Assembly: GCF_900583165.1 (NCBI RefSeq)
Contig: NZ_UTKY01000050.1
Coordinates: 1-64,000, forward strand
Length of the DNA: 64,000 nucleotides
Source of the DNA: Pseudomonas viridiflava
GTDB lineage: Bacteria; Pseudomonadota; Gammaproteobacteria; Pseudomonadales; Pseudomonadaceae
Direction of reading: 5' to 3'
Under the pieces are notes generated by a model. The model saw only the letters and a list, made by a program, of their open reading frames with translations. It was not told the origin of the DNA and ran no database searches. A program made the translations under genes and the position numbers. Shown here one piece after another: positions 39,053 through 48,296 of this stretch; within the stretch, counting starts at the first letter, position 1, and every line of letters begins with the position of its first letter.

Positions 39053-40075
39053 TCATGAGCGTGGGTCGAAGGCATCACGTAATGCCTCGCCGATAAAGAC
39101 CAGCAGCGACAGAATCAGCGCCAAGGTGAAAAACGCTGTCAGCCCCAGCCACGGCGCTTGCAGGTTCTGCTTGCCCTGGGCGATCAACTCACCCAGGGAC
39201 GCGCTGCCCGCCGGCATGCCGAAGCCGAGGAAATCCAGGGCGCTCAAGGTGGAGATGGCGCCGGTCAAGATAAACGGCAGGTAGCTCAAGGTCGCGGTCA
39301 TCGCGTTGGGCAGGATATGCCGGCGGATGATCTTGCCATCCCCCAAACCCAATGCCCGTGCGGCCTTGACGTATTCCAGGTTGCGCCCGCGCAGAAACTC
39401 GGCGCGCACCACGTCCACCAGGGCCAGCCAGGAAAACAGCGCCATGATCCCCAGCAACCACCAGAAATTCGGCTCGACAAAGCCCGACAGGATGATCAGC
39501 AGATACAGCACTGGCAGCCCCGACCACACTTCCAGCACGCGCTGGCCGATCAGGTCGACCCAGCCGCCGTAATACCCCTGCAGCGCCCCGGCCGCAATGC
39601 CGATGGCCGCGCTGATGGCGGTGAGTGCCAGGGCAAACAGGATCGACACCCGTGCGCCAAAGATCACCCGGGCCAACACATCCCGCGACTGATCATCGGT
39701 ACCCAGCCAGTTCACCGCGGAGGGCGGGCTGGGGGCAGGGCGGGTGAGTTCGTAGTTGGGGGTGTCGTCGCTGAACGGGACCGGCGGGAACAGCATCCAG
39801 CCGCCGTCCTGCTTGATCAGCTTTTGCACGTAGTCGCTGCGGTAATCCGCCTGGAACGGCAATTGGCCGCCGAACTCTTGCTCGGTGTAGCGCTTGAATA
39901 CCGGGAAATACAGCTCATTCTTGAAGCTCATGACCAACGGCTTGTCATTGGCGATCAACTCGCCGCCCAGGGTCAGGATAAACAGGCCGATAAACAACCA
40001 CAGCGACCACCAGCCACGGCGGTTCTTCTTGAAGCGCTCGAAGCGCCGACGGGCGACAGGCGACAGATTGAGCAT
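39053..40075 (-). CDS. yejE: Peptide ABC transporter permease YejE
   Basis: 340 residues of the DppC/OppC family. An N-terminal membrane segment (WWSLWLFIGLFILTLGGEL) and a long periplasmic insert typical of YejE (residues about 45-125) precede five or so segments, with the EAA motif in KAARALGLGDGKIIRRHIL. The start shares one base with the yejB stop. Confidence 0.92.
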   Translation of the reverse strand: MLNLSPVARRRFERFKKNRRGWWSLWLFIGLFILTLGGELIANDKPLVMSFKNELYFPVFKRYTEQEFGGQLPFQADYRSDYVQKLIKQDGGWMLFPPVPFSDDTPNYELTRPAPSPPSAVNWLGTDDQSRDVLARVIFGARVSILFALALTAISAAIGIAAGALQGYYGGWVDLIGQRVLEVWSGLPVLYLLIILSGFVEPNFWWLLGIMALFSWLALVDVVRAEFLRGRNLEYVKAARALGLGDGKIIRRHILPNAMTATLSYLPFILTGAISTLSALDFLGFGMPAGSASLGELIAQGKQNLQAPWLGLTAFFTLALILSLLVFIGEALRDAFDPRS

Positions 40076-41136
40076 CAGGCGTTCCTCGCGGCAAAGTCGA
40101 TACGCGGGTCCACCAGGGTGTAGCAGAGGTCACCGATCAGTTTTATCAAGAGGCCAAACAACGTGAAGATAAACAGCGAGCCGAACACCACCGGGTAATC
40201 CCGCGAGACGGCGGCTTCGTAACTCATGCGGCCCAGGCCGTCGAGGGAGAAGATCACCTCGATCAGCAAGGAGCCGGCGAAGAACACCGCGATAAACGCC
40301 TGGGGAATGCCGGAGATCACCAGCAGCATGGCGTTGCGGAATACATGACCGTACAGCACGCGCCGTTCGCTCAAGCCTTTGGCGCGGGCGGTGACCACGT
40401 ACTGGCGGGTGATTTCATTGAGAAACGAGTTCTTGGTGAGGATGGTCAAGGTGGCGAAACCACCGATCACCAGCGACGTCACCGGCAGCACCAAATGCCA
40501 GAAGTAGTCGGCGATCTTGCCCACGGTGCTCAGTTCTTCGAAGTTCTCCGACACCAGACCGCGCACCGGGAACCAGTTGAGTGACGTGCCGCCAGCAAAC
40601 ACCACGATCAGGAACATCGCAAACAGGAACGCCGGCATCGCATAGCCGATCACGATGGCAGTGCTGCTCCACACATCAAAGCTGCTGCCATGGCGTACGG
40701 CCTTGCGAATGCCCAGGGGGATCGAGACCAGGTAGGTAATCAGCGTGGCCCACAGGCCGAGGGAGATAGTCACCGGCATTTTTTCAAGGATCAGGTCGAT
40801 CACGGTCTTACCGCGAAAGAAGCTGTTGCCGAAATCCAGCTGGGCGTAGCTCTTGAGCATCAGCCACAGGCGTTCCGGTGCGGGTTTGTCGAAGCCGTAT
40901 TGTTTTTCGATGTCCTTGATCAGCTTCGGGTCCAGGCCACGGCTGGCGCGGGAGCCGCTGCTGACACCCTCGCCGGAAGCGCCGCCGACACCGCCGCCGC
41001 CGATGCCTTGCAGGTGGGCGATGGCTTGTTCCACAGGGCCGCCGGGGGCCGCTTGAACAATGACGAAATTCACCAACAGGATGATTACCAGGGTCGGAAT
41101 GATCAGCAGCAGGCGCCGCACGATATACGCAAACAT
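40075..41136 (-). CDS. yejB: Peptide ABC transporter permease YejB
   Basis: 353 residues of the DppB/OppB family. The first segment is [24 protein letters not shown], and the EAA-type loop lies in [21 protein letters not shown] Gly/Ser-rich stretch ([19 protein letters not shown], about residues 45-65) lies in the N-terminal periplasmic loop. The ATG at 41136 shares one base with the yejA stop (TGATG), marking coupled translation. Confidence 0.92.
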   Translation of the reverse strand: MFAYIVRRLLLIIPTLVIILLVNFVIVQAAPGGPVEQAIAHLQGIGGGGVGGASGEGVSSGSRASRGLDPKLIKDIEKQYGFDKPAPERLWLMLKSYAQLDFGNSFFRGKTVIDLILEKMPVTISLGLWATLITYLVSIPLGIRKAVRHGSSFDVWSSTAIVIGYAMPAFLFAMFLIVVFAGGTSLNWFPVRGLVSENFEELSTVGKIADYFWHLVLPVTSLVIGGFATLTILTKNSFLNEITRQYVVTARAKGLSERRVLYGHVFRNAMLLVISGIPQAFIAVFFAGSLLIEVIFSLDGLGRMSYEAAVSRDYPVVFGSLFIFTLFGLLIKLIGDLCYTLVDPRIDFAARNA

Positions 41137-42983
41137 CAGTGGTTGCCTCCGCGCTTTTTCATCTGTTCGTTGGTCAGCGGCGTGGGGCTGATTTCCCACC
41201 AGGTTTCCAGCGCTTCATCGTTCTTTGCCTCGATGGCCGGGCGGCCAAAGCGGTTCCACCACGCGGCGGAGGTGCCCGGCGGGTAGTAGTTGGGAATCCA
41301 CAGGTAATTCCATTGCAACACCCGGTCCAACGCATGGGCGTAGGTGAGCATTTGGGCTTGGGTGTCGGCTTTCACCAACCCTTTGATCAGGCTGTCGACG
41401 GCCGGGTCTTTGAGCACCATGTAATTGTTGGCACCAGGGTCGTAGGCGGCAGCAGAGCCGAAGTAGTTGTACAGCTCCATGCCCGGCGAGGTGCTGACCG
41501 GGAAGCCGATGACGATCATGTCGTAATCGCGCGCCATGATCCTGTTCACGTATTGAGAGGGGTCGATGCGGCGGATATTCAAGGTAATGCCGATCTGCGC
41601 CAGATTGCGCTTATACGGCAGCAACAGGCGCTCCATGCCGGCCTGGGTATTGAGGAAGGTGAATTCCAGCGCCTCGCCTTCGGCATTGACCAGCTTGTCA
41701 CCCTTGGGCATCCATCCCGCTTCTTCCAGCAGGCCCAGGGCTTGCAGTTGCTTGTCGCGGATCATGCCGCTGGCGTCGGTGACCGGGGCCTTGAACACCT
41801 GGGTGAAGACTTCGTCGGGAATCTGCCCGCGCAGCGGTTCGAGAATTTCAAGTTCTTCCTGGGTCGGCAGTTGTGTAGCGGCCAAAGGGCTGTTGGAAAA
41901 GAAGCTCTGCTGTCGGATATACAGGTTGCGCATCATCTGACGGTTGGCCCATTCGAAGTCCCACAGCATCGCCAGGGCCTGGCGCACGCGGCGGTCCTTG
42001 AACATTGGCTTTTGCACATTGAACACGTAGCCCTGGGCCGGTTGCGGCATCTCCTTGGCCAAGTGGGCGCGTTGCAGGCGGCCATCGTCCAGGGCCGGGC
42101 CGTTATAGCCGATGGAGTAGCCGGTGGCAGAGAACTCACGATTGAAATCGTAGGCGCCGCCACGCAGCACCTGGCGCGCCACTTCGGTATCGCCGAAGTA
42201 TTCCAGGCTCAGGTGGTCGAAGTTGTACAGGCCACGGCTGACAGGCAACTCTTTGCCCCACCAGTCGGGGTCGCGGGTAAAGGTGATGGTGCTGCCGGAG
42301 TCGATCTTGCTGACCTTGTACGGGCCGCTGCCCAGCGGCGCCTCGTAGCCGCCACCGTTGGCGAAATCGCGGGTTTTCCACCAGTGCTCGGGGAAGACGG
42401 GCAGGGTGGCGATGTCCAGGGGCAGGGTGCGGTTTTCGTTGCTCGAGAAATCGAAGCGTACCTGGCGCTCGCCTTCGACTTCGACGTGTTTCACATCGGC
42501 AAACAGGGTGCGAAAGCGCAGGCTGCCCTGGGTCATCAGCAAGTCGAAGGTGTAGCGTACGTCCTCAGCTGTGATGGGCTGGCCGTCGGCGAAACGTGCT
42601 TTGGGGTTGAGGTAAAAGCGCAGTGACAAACCGTCATCGGCACGCTCCATCTTCTCAGCCACCAGGCCGTAGACCGTGTAGGGCTCATCCAGGGATCGCT
42701 GGGCCAAAGGGGCGTAGAGCCAGCCGTCGACCTGGGACACGCCGATGCCTTTGTCGATATACGGCAGCACATGGTCAAAACGCCCGATTTCGATCGCTGA
42801 ACGCTTGAGGCTGCCGCCCTTGGGGGCGCTGGGGTTGGCATAGTCGAAATGGGTAAAGCCGGCGGGGTACTTGGCCGGTTCGCCATATACCGTCAGTGCT
42901 GCCTGGGGCGCCGCAATCACGGCAGTACTGGCCAGCAGCAGGGCCAGGGTCGAGCTAAACAGGGTAGAAAAAGCCAGTCGCAT
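41136..42983 (-). CDS. yejA: Peptide ABC transporter substrate-binding protein YejA
   Basis: 615 residues. Signal peptide (about 1-24, ending STAVIAAP) and a family 5 extracellular binding fold ([56 protein letters not shown], ending [15 protein letters not shown]). It is the periplasmic receptor of the YejABEF oligopeptide importer. First gene of the operon, 131 bp after the preceding parvulin gene, which is on the same strand. Confidence 0.92.
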   Translation of the reverse strand: MRLAFSTLFSSTLALLLASTAVIAAPQAALTVYGEPAKYPAGFTHFDYANPSAPKGGSLKRSAIEIGRFDHVLPYIDKGIGVSQVDGWLYAPLAQRSLDEPYTVYGLVAEKMERADDGLSLRFYLNPKARFADGQPITAEDVRYTFDLLMTQGSLRFRTLFADVKHVEVEGERQVRFDFSSNENRTLPLDIATLPVFPEHWWKTRDFANGGGYEAPLGSGPYKVSKIDSGSTITFTRDPDWWGKELPVSRGLYNFDHLSLEYFGDTEVARQVLRGGAYDFNREFSATGYSIGYNGPALDDGRLQRAHLAKEMPQPAQGYVFNVQKPMFKDRRVRQALAMLWDFEWANRQMMRNLYIRQQSFFSNSPLAATQLPTQEELEILEPLRGQIPDEVFTQVFKAPVTDASGMIRDKQLQALGLLEEAGWMPKGDKLVNAEGEALEFTFLNTQAGMERLLLPYKRNLAQIGITLNIRRIDPSQYVNRIMARDYDMIVIGFPVSTSPGMELYNYFGSAAAYDPGANNYMVLKDPAVDSLIKGLVKADTQAQMLTYAHALDRVLQWNYLWIPNYYPPGTSAAWWNRFGRPAIEAKNDEALETWWEISPTPLTNEQMKKRGGNH

Positions 42984-43060
42984 TAATCAGCCTTGAACGC
43001 CGCATTTGAAAGAATAGGGATTTGTACGCTAACGGCATCCGCCTCGCCAGTCATCACATA

Positions 43061-43088
43061 CACAACGGCCCACCAAAAGGCGGGCCGT
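43061..43088 (-). terminator. Hairpin downstream of the second parvulin gene
   Basis: AACGGCCCACC, AAAA loop, GGCGGGCCGTT: an 11-bp stem with one mismatch, between the parvulin stop (43115) and yejA. No strong T-run on the minus strand. Confidence 0.55.
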
Positions 43089-43114
43089 TGTTTAACGCAT
43101 CAGCGCAGACTGGA

Positions 43115-43396
43115 TCAGTCCTGGCGGCTGGTGACTTCCAGCAGGTGGTAGCCGAACTGGGTTTTCACCGGGCCTTGCACAGTGTTGACCGGGGCGCTGA
43201 ATACGACAGTGTCGAACTCTTTAACCATCTGGCCTGGGCCGAACGAACCCAGGTTGCCGCCGTCGCGGCTGGATGGGCAGCTGGAGTTGGCTTTGGCGAT
43301 CTCTGCGAAATCGGCGCCGCCTTCGATTTGGGCCTTGAGTTCGTTGCACTTGTCTTCAGTGGAAACGAGGATATGACGGGCGGTGGCTTTGGCCAT
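43115..43396 (-). CDS. ppiC: Parvulin-type peptidyl-prolyl isomerase PpiC
   Basis: 93 residues, a lone parvulin domain (ARHILVSTEDKCNELKAQI, ANSSCPSSRDGGNLGSF, GQMVKEFDTVVF, TQFGYHLLEV). No signal peptide. It is closer to E. coli PpiC than the parvulin at 28552 is. GGAG lies upstream of the ATG at 43396. It stands alone between terminator-like elements. Confidence 0.92.
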   Translation of the reverse strand: MAKATARHILVSTEDKCNELKAQIEGGADFAEIAKANSSCPSSRDGGNLGSFGPGQMVKEFDTVVFSAPVNTVQGPVKTQFGYHLLEVTSRQD

Positions 43397-43719
43397 GGGG
43401 AGTAACTCCTTGAATAAAAAAGGTGAGCGTACCGGATTCAGGCGGTTATTTCCTGGCAAAGTTCCCGTGGGTGGGTTGAGTGGTTGTGACGCTGTGGCAC
43501 TGCGGGGCCTGGGGCGGAGTACATATCCGTTCTTGGGTGAGGACTGATATGGGTTCCGCTTTTACAGCGGGTCACTTTTGGAAGAGCGCCAAGGGGACTA
43601 AATGTCGGAGGGGGCTTGCCCCCGATTGCAGTGTGTCAGCCACTGCATCAGTAGCTGACCCACCGCCATCGGGAGCAAGCCCCTTCCCACATTATGATCT
43701 TCATATGTTTCGTTGGCGC
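43397..43719. other. Intergenic region with a REPIN
   Basis: 323 bp between the parvulin gene and the DUF1543 gene (both minus strand). About 200 bp show no coding frame, and a REPIN fills 43601-43692. The parvulin promoter should lie at the left end. Confidence 0.7.
43601..43692. repeat. REPIN downstream of the DUF1543 gene
   Basis: Inverted units ATGTCGGAGGGGGCTTGCCC and GGGAGCAAGCCCCTTCCCAC with a GTGTCAGC...GCTGAC core; slightly more diverged than the other copies. It is the last REPIN before the T6SS cluster. Confidence 0.9.
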
Positions 43720-44214
43720 TCAGGGCAGCACGATGTAGTCGTTCTGCTGGACGATCGGTCGGTGCGTGCCCTGTACCAAGTGGATGTAGCGGCCGTCGAC
43801 CAAGTCGATGGGCAGACAGTCGTCCACGTCCATGACCGCGTCGGTGTGGGCCTGGGACCACTGGCGCAGCATCTGTTGCTTGCCCTTGTGTTTGGCCTCC
43901 TGTTTGTCACGGGCGACCACCAGCAGGTAGTGGTGGGCTTCGCCGAAGCTGTTGGCCTCATAACCGCCCAGGTTGATGAAATACAGGTGGTGGGCGTCTG
44001 CCTGGGGGGCCAAAGGGCTGAGTTCGACTTTCCAGCCGTCCACGCCATCGACCGCCATCCAGGCGTCGATATGCACGCCCTTCGGGCTGCCGAACCAGCC
44101 GGCACGTAATTGCGAATAGGTGGCTTGCAATGAGTCTGCGGCGGCGAACACCACATCATGCACTTCGATTTTCGCCCGTGGGTGCTTACCCCCGAGCATG
44201 ACGACAAACAGCAT
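43720..44214 (-). CDS. DUF1543 domain-containing protein
   Basis: 164 residues. Family features: MLFVVMLGGKHPRAKIEVHDV, the aromatic stretch WFGSPKGVHIDAWMAVDGV and HHYLLVVARDKQEAKHKGK. The function of DUF1543 is unknown. No signal peptide or membrane segment. Divergent from the aldo/keto reductase with about 105 bp between starts. Confidence 0.85.
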   Translation of the reverse strand: MLFVVMLGGKHPRAKIEVHDVVFAAADSLQATYSQLRAGWFGSPKGVHIDAWMAVDGVDGWKVELSPLAPQADAHHLYFINLGGYEANSFGEAHHYLLVVARDKQEAKHKGKQQMLRQWSQAHTDAVMDVDDCLPIDLVDGRYIHLVQGTHRPIVQQNDYIVLP

Positions 44215-44319
44215 TGCAGCGACATCCTGGCAAATTGGCAGGCAGCAACCATCCTTCGATTGAACCCTGATGTCCAGTTAATGCCACACTCTTAAACTGC
44301 AACTCATCAGGAGGTTGTC

Positions 44320-45141
44320 ATGCGTACCATTGATCTGGCGGGTGTGCCCGTCCCTGTAATTGGCCAAGGCACCTGGCGCATGGGTGAAAACCCGGACCAG
44401 CATCGCGCTGAAGTCGCGGCATTGCAGCTGGGCATCGACGAGGGCATGAGCCTGATTGATAGCGCTGAAATGTATGGCGAAGGTGGTGCTGAAGCCGTGG
44501 TCGGCGAAGCCATCCGCGGCCGTCGCGACCAGGTGTTCCTGGTGAGCAAGGTCTACCCACACAATGCCAGCCATAAAGGCGTCCCTCGCGCCTGTGAAGC
44601 CAGCCTGCAACGCTTGGGTACCGATTACATTGACCTCTACCTTTTGCATTGGCGCGGTCAGTATCCCCTTGAAGAAACCGTTGAAGCATTCGAACGCTTG
44701 CGTGAAGCCGGCAAGATTGGCCGATGGGGCGTGTCCAACTTTGATGTGGCCGATCTGCAGGAGCTTGCAGCCCCGGCCTGTGCCACCAACCAAGTCCTCT
44801 ACAACATCGAAGAGCGCGGAATCGAATTCGACTTGCTGCCCTGGTGGCAACAGCACCACTTGCCGTTGATGGCTTACTGCCCGATTGCTCAGGGGGGTGA
44901 GTTGTTGTCCAGCCCGACGCTCAAGCAGATTGCTCGCCGCCATGAAGCTACGCCCGCGCAGGTTTCCCTGGCGTGGGTGCTGCGTCAGGACGGGGTGATC
45001 GCTATTCCCAAGGCGGTTACGCCCGAACACGTGCGGCTCAATGCCGCTGCAGCCAAGTTGGTGCTCGACGAGCACGATCTGGATGCCATAGACCGAGTGT
45101 TTGGCGCGCCCCAGCGTAAACATCCGCTGGCGATGGTGTAA
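44320..45141 (+). CDS. Aldo/keto reductase
   Basis: 273 residues, a TIM-barrel NADPH-dependent reductase. The catalytic tetrad is complete: Asp and Tyr in LIDSAEMYGEGGAE, Lys in FLVSKVYPHN and His in YLLHWRG. Cofactor-binding features are IAIPKA and TPEHVRLN near the C-terminus. Substrate unknown. AGGAGG lies 5 nt before the ATG. Confidence 0.92.
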   Translation: MRTIDLAGVPVPVIGQGTWRMGENPDQHRAEVAALQLGIDEGMSLIDSAEMYGEGGAEAVVGEAIRGRRDQVFLVSKVYPHNASHKGVPRACEASLQRLGTDYIDLYLLHWRGQYPLEETVEAFERLREAGKIGRWGVSNFDVADLQELAAPACATNQVLYNIEERGIEFDLLPWWQQHHLPLMAYCPIAQGGELLSSPTLKQIARRHEATPAQVSLAWVLRQDGVIAIPKAVTPEHVRLNAAAAKLVLDEHDLDAIDRVFGAPQRKHPLAMV

Positions 45142-45153
45142 CAGGCAGGCAGG

Positions 45154-45177
45154 AACGGCGCCGTCCATGGCGCCGTT
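45154..45177. terminator. Bidirectional terminator hairpin between aldo/keto reductase and hcp
   Basis: Perfect 9-bp stem AACGGCGCC / GGCGCCGTT with a GTCCAT loop, between converging stop codons at 45141 and 45194. Confidence 0.7.
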
Positions 45178-45193
45178 ACCGGGCTACTCGGGC

Positions 45194-45709
45194 TTAACCC
45201 GCAACTGGGCTGCGCCAGTCGTCTGAGCCCGAGGTGCCGGATACCTCGTGAGTCCACACGATCTTGCGATAGGTGAAGTGCACATCTTCAAGATGGGTGA
45301 AGTGGGCGTTGTTCGGGTCTTGGCAATTGGGCATACGTGATTGGATATCCACGATCGTCGCCCCCTCGAGTTCGATGGTGTAGTAGTGCTCCTGAGCGCC
45401 GGCCGACGATGTGCGGAACCACTCGAGCCGACAACTGACCTCTTCGCCGCTGGTCAATGCACTGAACAGCAGAGGCGAGGACTTATCGAAGACCTTACTG
45501 ATCATCAAGGGCTTGTGAACCCTTTGGCCCGTGGGTTGGCCGGACTGTGGATCGCGCGGAATGATCACCTGATGAGCGAAAGCCTGGACCAGTATTTGGT
45601 CCTCATGGCCCTCTTGGTAAATATTGCCTACCGAATCCTGAGTGAACGTGCCTGCCGTAATCAAACCCTGTTTGACGCCGGTGACAGAGAGATAAGCGGG
45701 TGTTGGCAT
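45194..45709 (-). CDS. hcp: Hcp, type VI secretion tube protein
   Basis: 171 residues, the usual Hcp length. Typical strands include PAYLSVTGVKQGLITAGTFT, ILVQAFAHQVIIPRD, HKPLMISKVFDKSSPLLF and YYTIELEGATIVDI. Hcp hexamers stack into the inner tube of the T6SS and carry effectors. AAGGA lies 8 nt before the ATG at 45709. It is transcribed away from the tss operon and has its own upstream region with a candidate sigma-54 promoter. The open frame extends 34 codons upstream without support. Confidence 0.93.
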   Translation of the reverse strand: MPTPAYLSVTGVKQGLITAGTFTQDSVGNIYQEGHEDQILVQAFAHQVIIPRDPQSGQPTGQRVHKPLMISKVFDKSSPLLFSALTSGEEVSCRLEWFRTSSAGAQEHYYTIELEGATIVDIQSRMPNCQDPNNAHFTHLEDVHFTYRKIVWTHEVSGTSGSDDWRSPVAG

Positions 45710-46186
45710 GACGGTTTTCCTTGCCTGAATGAATAGGTAGTTCCAACCGGCATCAGCGCAGGTTGGGCCAATGTCCTTAACAAAAAGCGTGCCTGAAATA
45801 ATGAGGGCCAACCTATACAGGTGGTTAAGCCAGTTATTAGTCGCTGTTAATGATTGAGTGGTTTGGTTTTAGTGTTTTTGTGCGAGGTTTATTGCGCAGA
45901 GGTGCGCATTAAACTGTATATGAAGTTTAGGCGGCTGCCATTGGCTTGCACCCTAAAGCAGAGTTTTGAAGCTTGTTTGTTATGCGCAAATAACTGCGCA
46001 GCCCGCAGAAGTCTTGGCGTGTAGGAAATTACTTAAGTATTAGGTTGCTGCTTGCTGAATTATTTATGCGTGGCTATGGTTTGCAGACTTCGTGACAGTG
46101 CTCGCAAAGTTTAACGCCATATTGATGCACGCATTAAACGTGCTTAGTTGGTCTGTCTTGCCTTAAATAGTCGTGCGCGGTTCCAA
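45710..46186. other. Intergenic control region between hcp and the tss operon
   Basis: 477 bp, visibly more AT-rich than its surroundings. It contains a candidate sigma-54 site for hcp (45756-45770), a near-miss sigma-54 site facing tssA (46071-46085), and a shared motif CGCATTAAAC at 45905 and 46131. No convincing protein-coding frame was found. Confidence 0.7.
45756..45770 (-). promoter_or_regulatory. Candidate sigma-54 promoter of hcp
   Basis: Minus strand TGGCCCAACCTGCGC: GG and GC separated by exactly 10 nt, with 5 of 6 matches to TGGCAC but a weak -12 box. It lies 47 bp upstream of the hcp ATG. The operon opposite encodes the sigma-54 activator Sfa. Confidence 0.45.
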
Positions 46187-47740
46187 ATGGTTTATTCAGA
46201 CAAGCTTTACGCTTATTACCTTGAACTTGCATGTCAGCCCTGCTCGCCAATGGAATTTGTCGGCAGCGATATGCGCTTTTCGAGTGAGTTTGAAGCCCTG
46301 GAAAGCGAGCTGTGCAAGGCGCAATCGATTCACGGCAATGTTCAGCCCGATTGGCACAAGATTCAGGCGTTCAGCGAGGGGCTACTGCGCCAGCAGAGCA
46401 AGGATTTGCGAGTGGCCGTGTGGTTGACCTGGGCGCTGCATCAGCGTGAGTCCTTTGCCGGACTGCTGGCGGGCCTTGGGTTGTTATGTCATCTGTGTGA
46501 GCATCATGGGCCGGCGGTCTACCCCAAAAAGCTACGTACCCGAGGTGCGGCGTTAAGTTGGTTGGTGCTGCGGCTGGAACCGCTGTTCGCGCAGAACCTG
46601 CCGTTGCAAAACCAGCAGCCGTTGTTCCAATCGCTGCTTGAACATCTGGTGCGCCTCGACGAGTGGTGTACGGAACACCTGGCCGACCAAGCCCCCTTAC
46701 TCTTGCCGACTCGCCGCCAATTGGCGCAACGATTGGAGCACGCGGCACAGGGCGATTCGACAGTCGCCGGGGTGGGCAGCGTGATTGACCACGTCAAGCA
46801 GGTGGCGACGCGGGTGATCAAGCCGGTCACGGATGTAGACAGCGAGAAGGATGCACAGAAGTTGCTGCGGGCCCTGCAAGAGCAGTCCCGCCCCCTGTGT
46901 AGCTGGTGGTTGCGTCAGAACGCCACCGACCTGCGCGCCCTGCGCCTGAATCGGACGCTGGCCTGGCTGTGCCTGGTCAACTACCCGGACGCTGACGCGG
47001 GGCGGATTACCGCGTTACGCGGGCCGACGCCCGACAAGCTCAGGCGTTATCACGAGCGCTTTGACCAAGGTCATCACGCCGACTTGATCCTCGAACTGGA
47101 AGCCAGCCTTGCCGGCATGATGTTCTGGTTCGACGGTTTGCACCTGCTCTGGCAATGCCTTGAAGTTTTGCAGGCCAATCAGGCCATGACCGAGTTGGAA
47201 GTGACCTTCGCTTTATTGTTGCGACGGCTGCCGAACCTGGTGGAGTTCCGTTTCCACGACGGCACCGCGTTTGCCGCCACCACCACCCGCGAATGGATAG
47301 CGCTGCAGGTTCACCGTCATCTCCAATTGCCCCAAGCACCCCCTCTAGCCATCGATGCCACCACCACGCCTTGGGAAACCGCCTTGCTGGATGTCGCGGC
47401 AACGCTGCGCCAGGACGGCCTCAGGGCGGCGGTGAATGAACTCAATCAAGGCTTGCATGCGGCCCAAGGCGATCGCGCGCGTTTTCATTGGCGCCTGGCC
47501 CAGGCCCGTCTTTGCATGCAGGCAGGCAAGCATGAGCTGGCGAAGATTCAGCTCGAGCATCTTGATACGCAATTGCAACAGGCGGGATTGGAGCGTTGGG
47601 AGCCCCAACTGGCACTGCAAGTGACGCTGCTGCTGCATCGCTGCTGCGACCTGTTGCCACAAAGCCAAGCCGTGCGCGAGCGCAAGGAAGACACCCACCG
47701 CAGGCTGTGCCTCTTCAACCTCGAAGCGGTACTTGAATAG
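46187..47740 (+). CDS. tssA: TssA, T6SS baseplate/sheath-assembly protein
   Basis: 517 residues. N-terminal ImpA-related domain (YSDKLYAYYLELACQPCSP, then FSSEFEALESELCKAQS, LRVAVWLTWALHQRESFAG) and a C-terminal VasJ-like part. TssA helps initiate sheath polymerisation at the baseplate. The ATG at 46187 is preferred because the family begins at YSDKLYAYY; the frame is open upstream. First gene of the long tss operon; no strong RBS. Confidence 0.88.
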   Translation: MVYSDKLYAYYLELACQPCSPMEFVGSDMRFSSEFEALESELCKAQSIHGNVQPDWHKIQAFSEGLLRQQSKDLRVAVWLTWALHQRESFAGLLAGLGLLCHLCEHHGPAVYPKKLRTRGAALSWLVLRLEPLFAQNLPLQNQQPLFQSLLEHLVRLDEWCTEHLADQAPLLLPTRRQLAQRLEHAAQGDSTVAGVGSVIDHVKQVATRVIKPVTDVDSEKDAQKLLRALQEQSRPLCSWWLRQNATDLRALRLNRTLAWLCLVNYPDADAGRITALRGPTPDKLRRYHERFDQGHHADLILELEASLAGMMFWFDGLHLLWQCLEVLQANQAMTELEVTFALLLRRLPNLVEFRFHDGTAFAATTTREWIALQVHRHLQLPQAPPLAIDATTTPWETALLDVAATLRQDGLRAAVNELNQGLHAAQGDRARFHWRLAQARLCMQAGKHELAKIQLEHLDTQLQQAGLERWEPQLALQVTLLLHRCCDLLPQSQAVRERKEDTHRRLCLFNLEAVLE

Positions 47741-47773
47741 GCTTTCCAGTCATTTAAAAAAAGGAGAAGCACC

Positions 47774-48271
47774 ATGGCCAAAGAAGGTTCAGTAGCACCC
47801 AAGGAACGCGTCAACATCACGTTCAAACCTGCCATAGGCACTGCGCAGGAGGAGGTTGAGCTGCCGTTGAAACTGCTGGTGCTGGGGGATTTCACCCAGC
47901 GCGAGGATATACGCAAGCTCGAGGACCGCAAACCGATTGCCATCGACAAGAACACCCTTGATGAGGTGTTGGCCAAGCAAGCGTTGAGCCTGACGTTGCA
48001 GGTGCCCAATCGTCTTCAAGACAGCGCGGATCTCGAAGAGTTGTCGGTTCAGGTTCGCATCAATTCGCTGAAGGATTTCAACCCGGCAAGCCTGGTCGAG
48101 CAAATTCCCGAGTTGCAAAAGTTAATGGCATTGCGCGAGGCGCTGATGGCGCTTAAAGGCCCGCTGGGCAACACCCCGAGTTTTCGCAAGGCCATCGAGC
48201 ACGCTTTGGCTGATGAAGAGTCCCGCGCCCGCGTATTGGCGGAGTTGGGGCTAAGCAGCCAAACCGCCTGA
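47774..48271 (+). CDS. tssB: TssB, T6SS contractile sheath small subunit
   Basis: 165 residues of the VipA family: VAPKERVNITFKPA, ELPLKLLVLGDFTQRED and the tail used to bind TssC. It pairs with TssC to build the sheath around the Hcp tube. AAGGAGAAG precedes the ATG. Confidence 0.95.
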   Translation: MAKEGSVAPKERVNITFKPAIGTAQEEVELPLKLLVLGDFTQREDIRKLEDRKPIAIDKNTLDEVLAKQALSLTLQVPNRLQDSADLEELSVQVRINSLKDFNPASLVEQIPELQKLMALREALMALKGPLGNTPSFRKAIEHALADEESRARVLAELGLSSQTA

Positions 48272-48296
48272 TTTTCAGTAAAAGGACACTGACGCC

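Noticed and set aside
41139..42626. 495-codon plus-strand frame opposite yejA
   Set aside because: Antisense shadow of a full-length, recognisable binding protein.
46071..46085. Sigma-54 promoter facing tssA
   Set aside because: TGGC...TTGCA is present but the GG-GC spacing is 9 instead of 10, so it is mentioned only as a near miss.
46125..46184. Short leader peptide MHALNVLSWSVLP before tssA
   Set aside because: Thirteen codons with no ribosome-binding site or other support.
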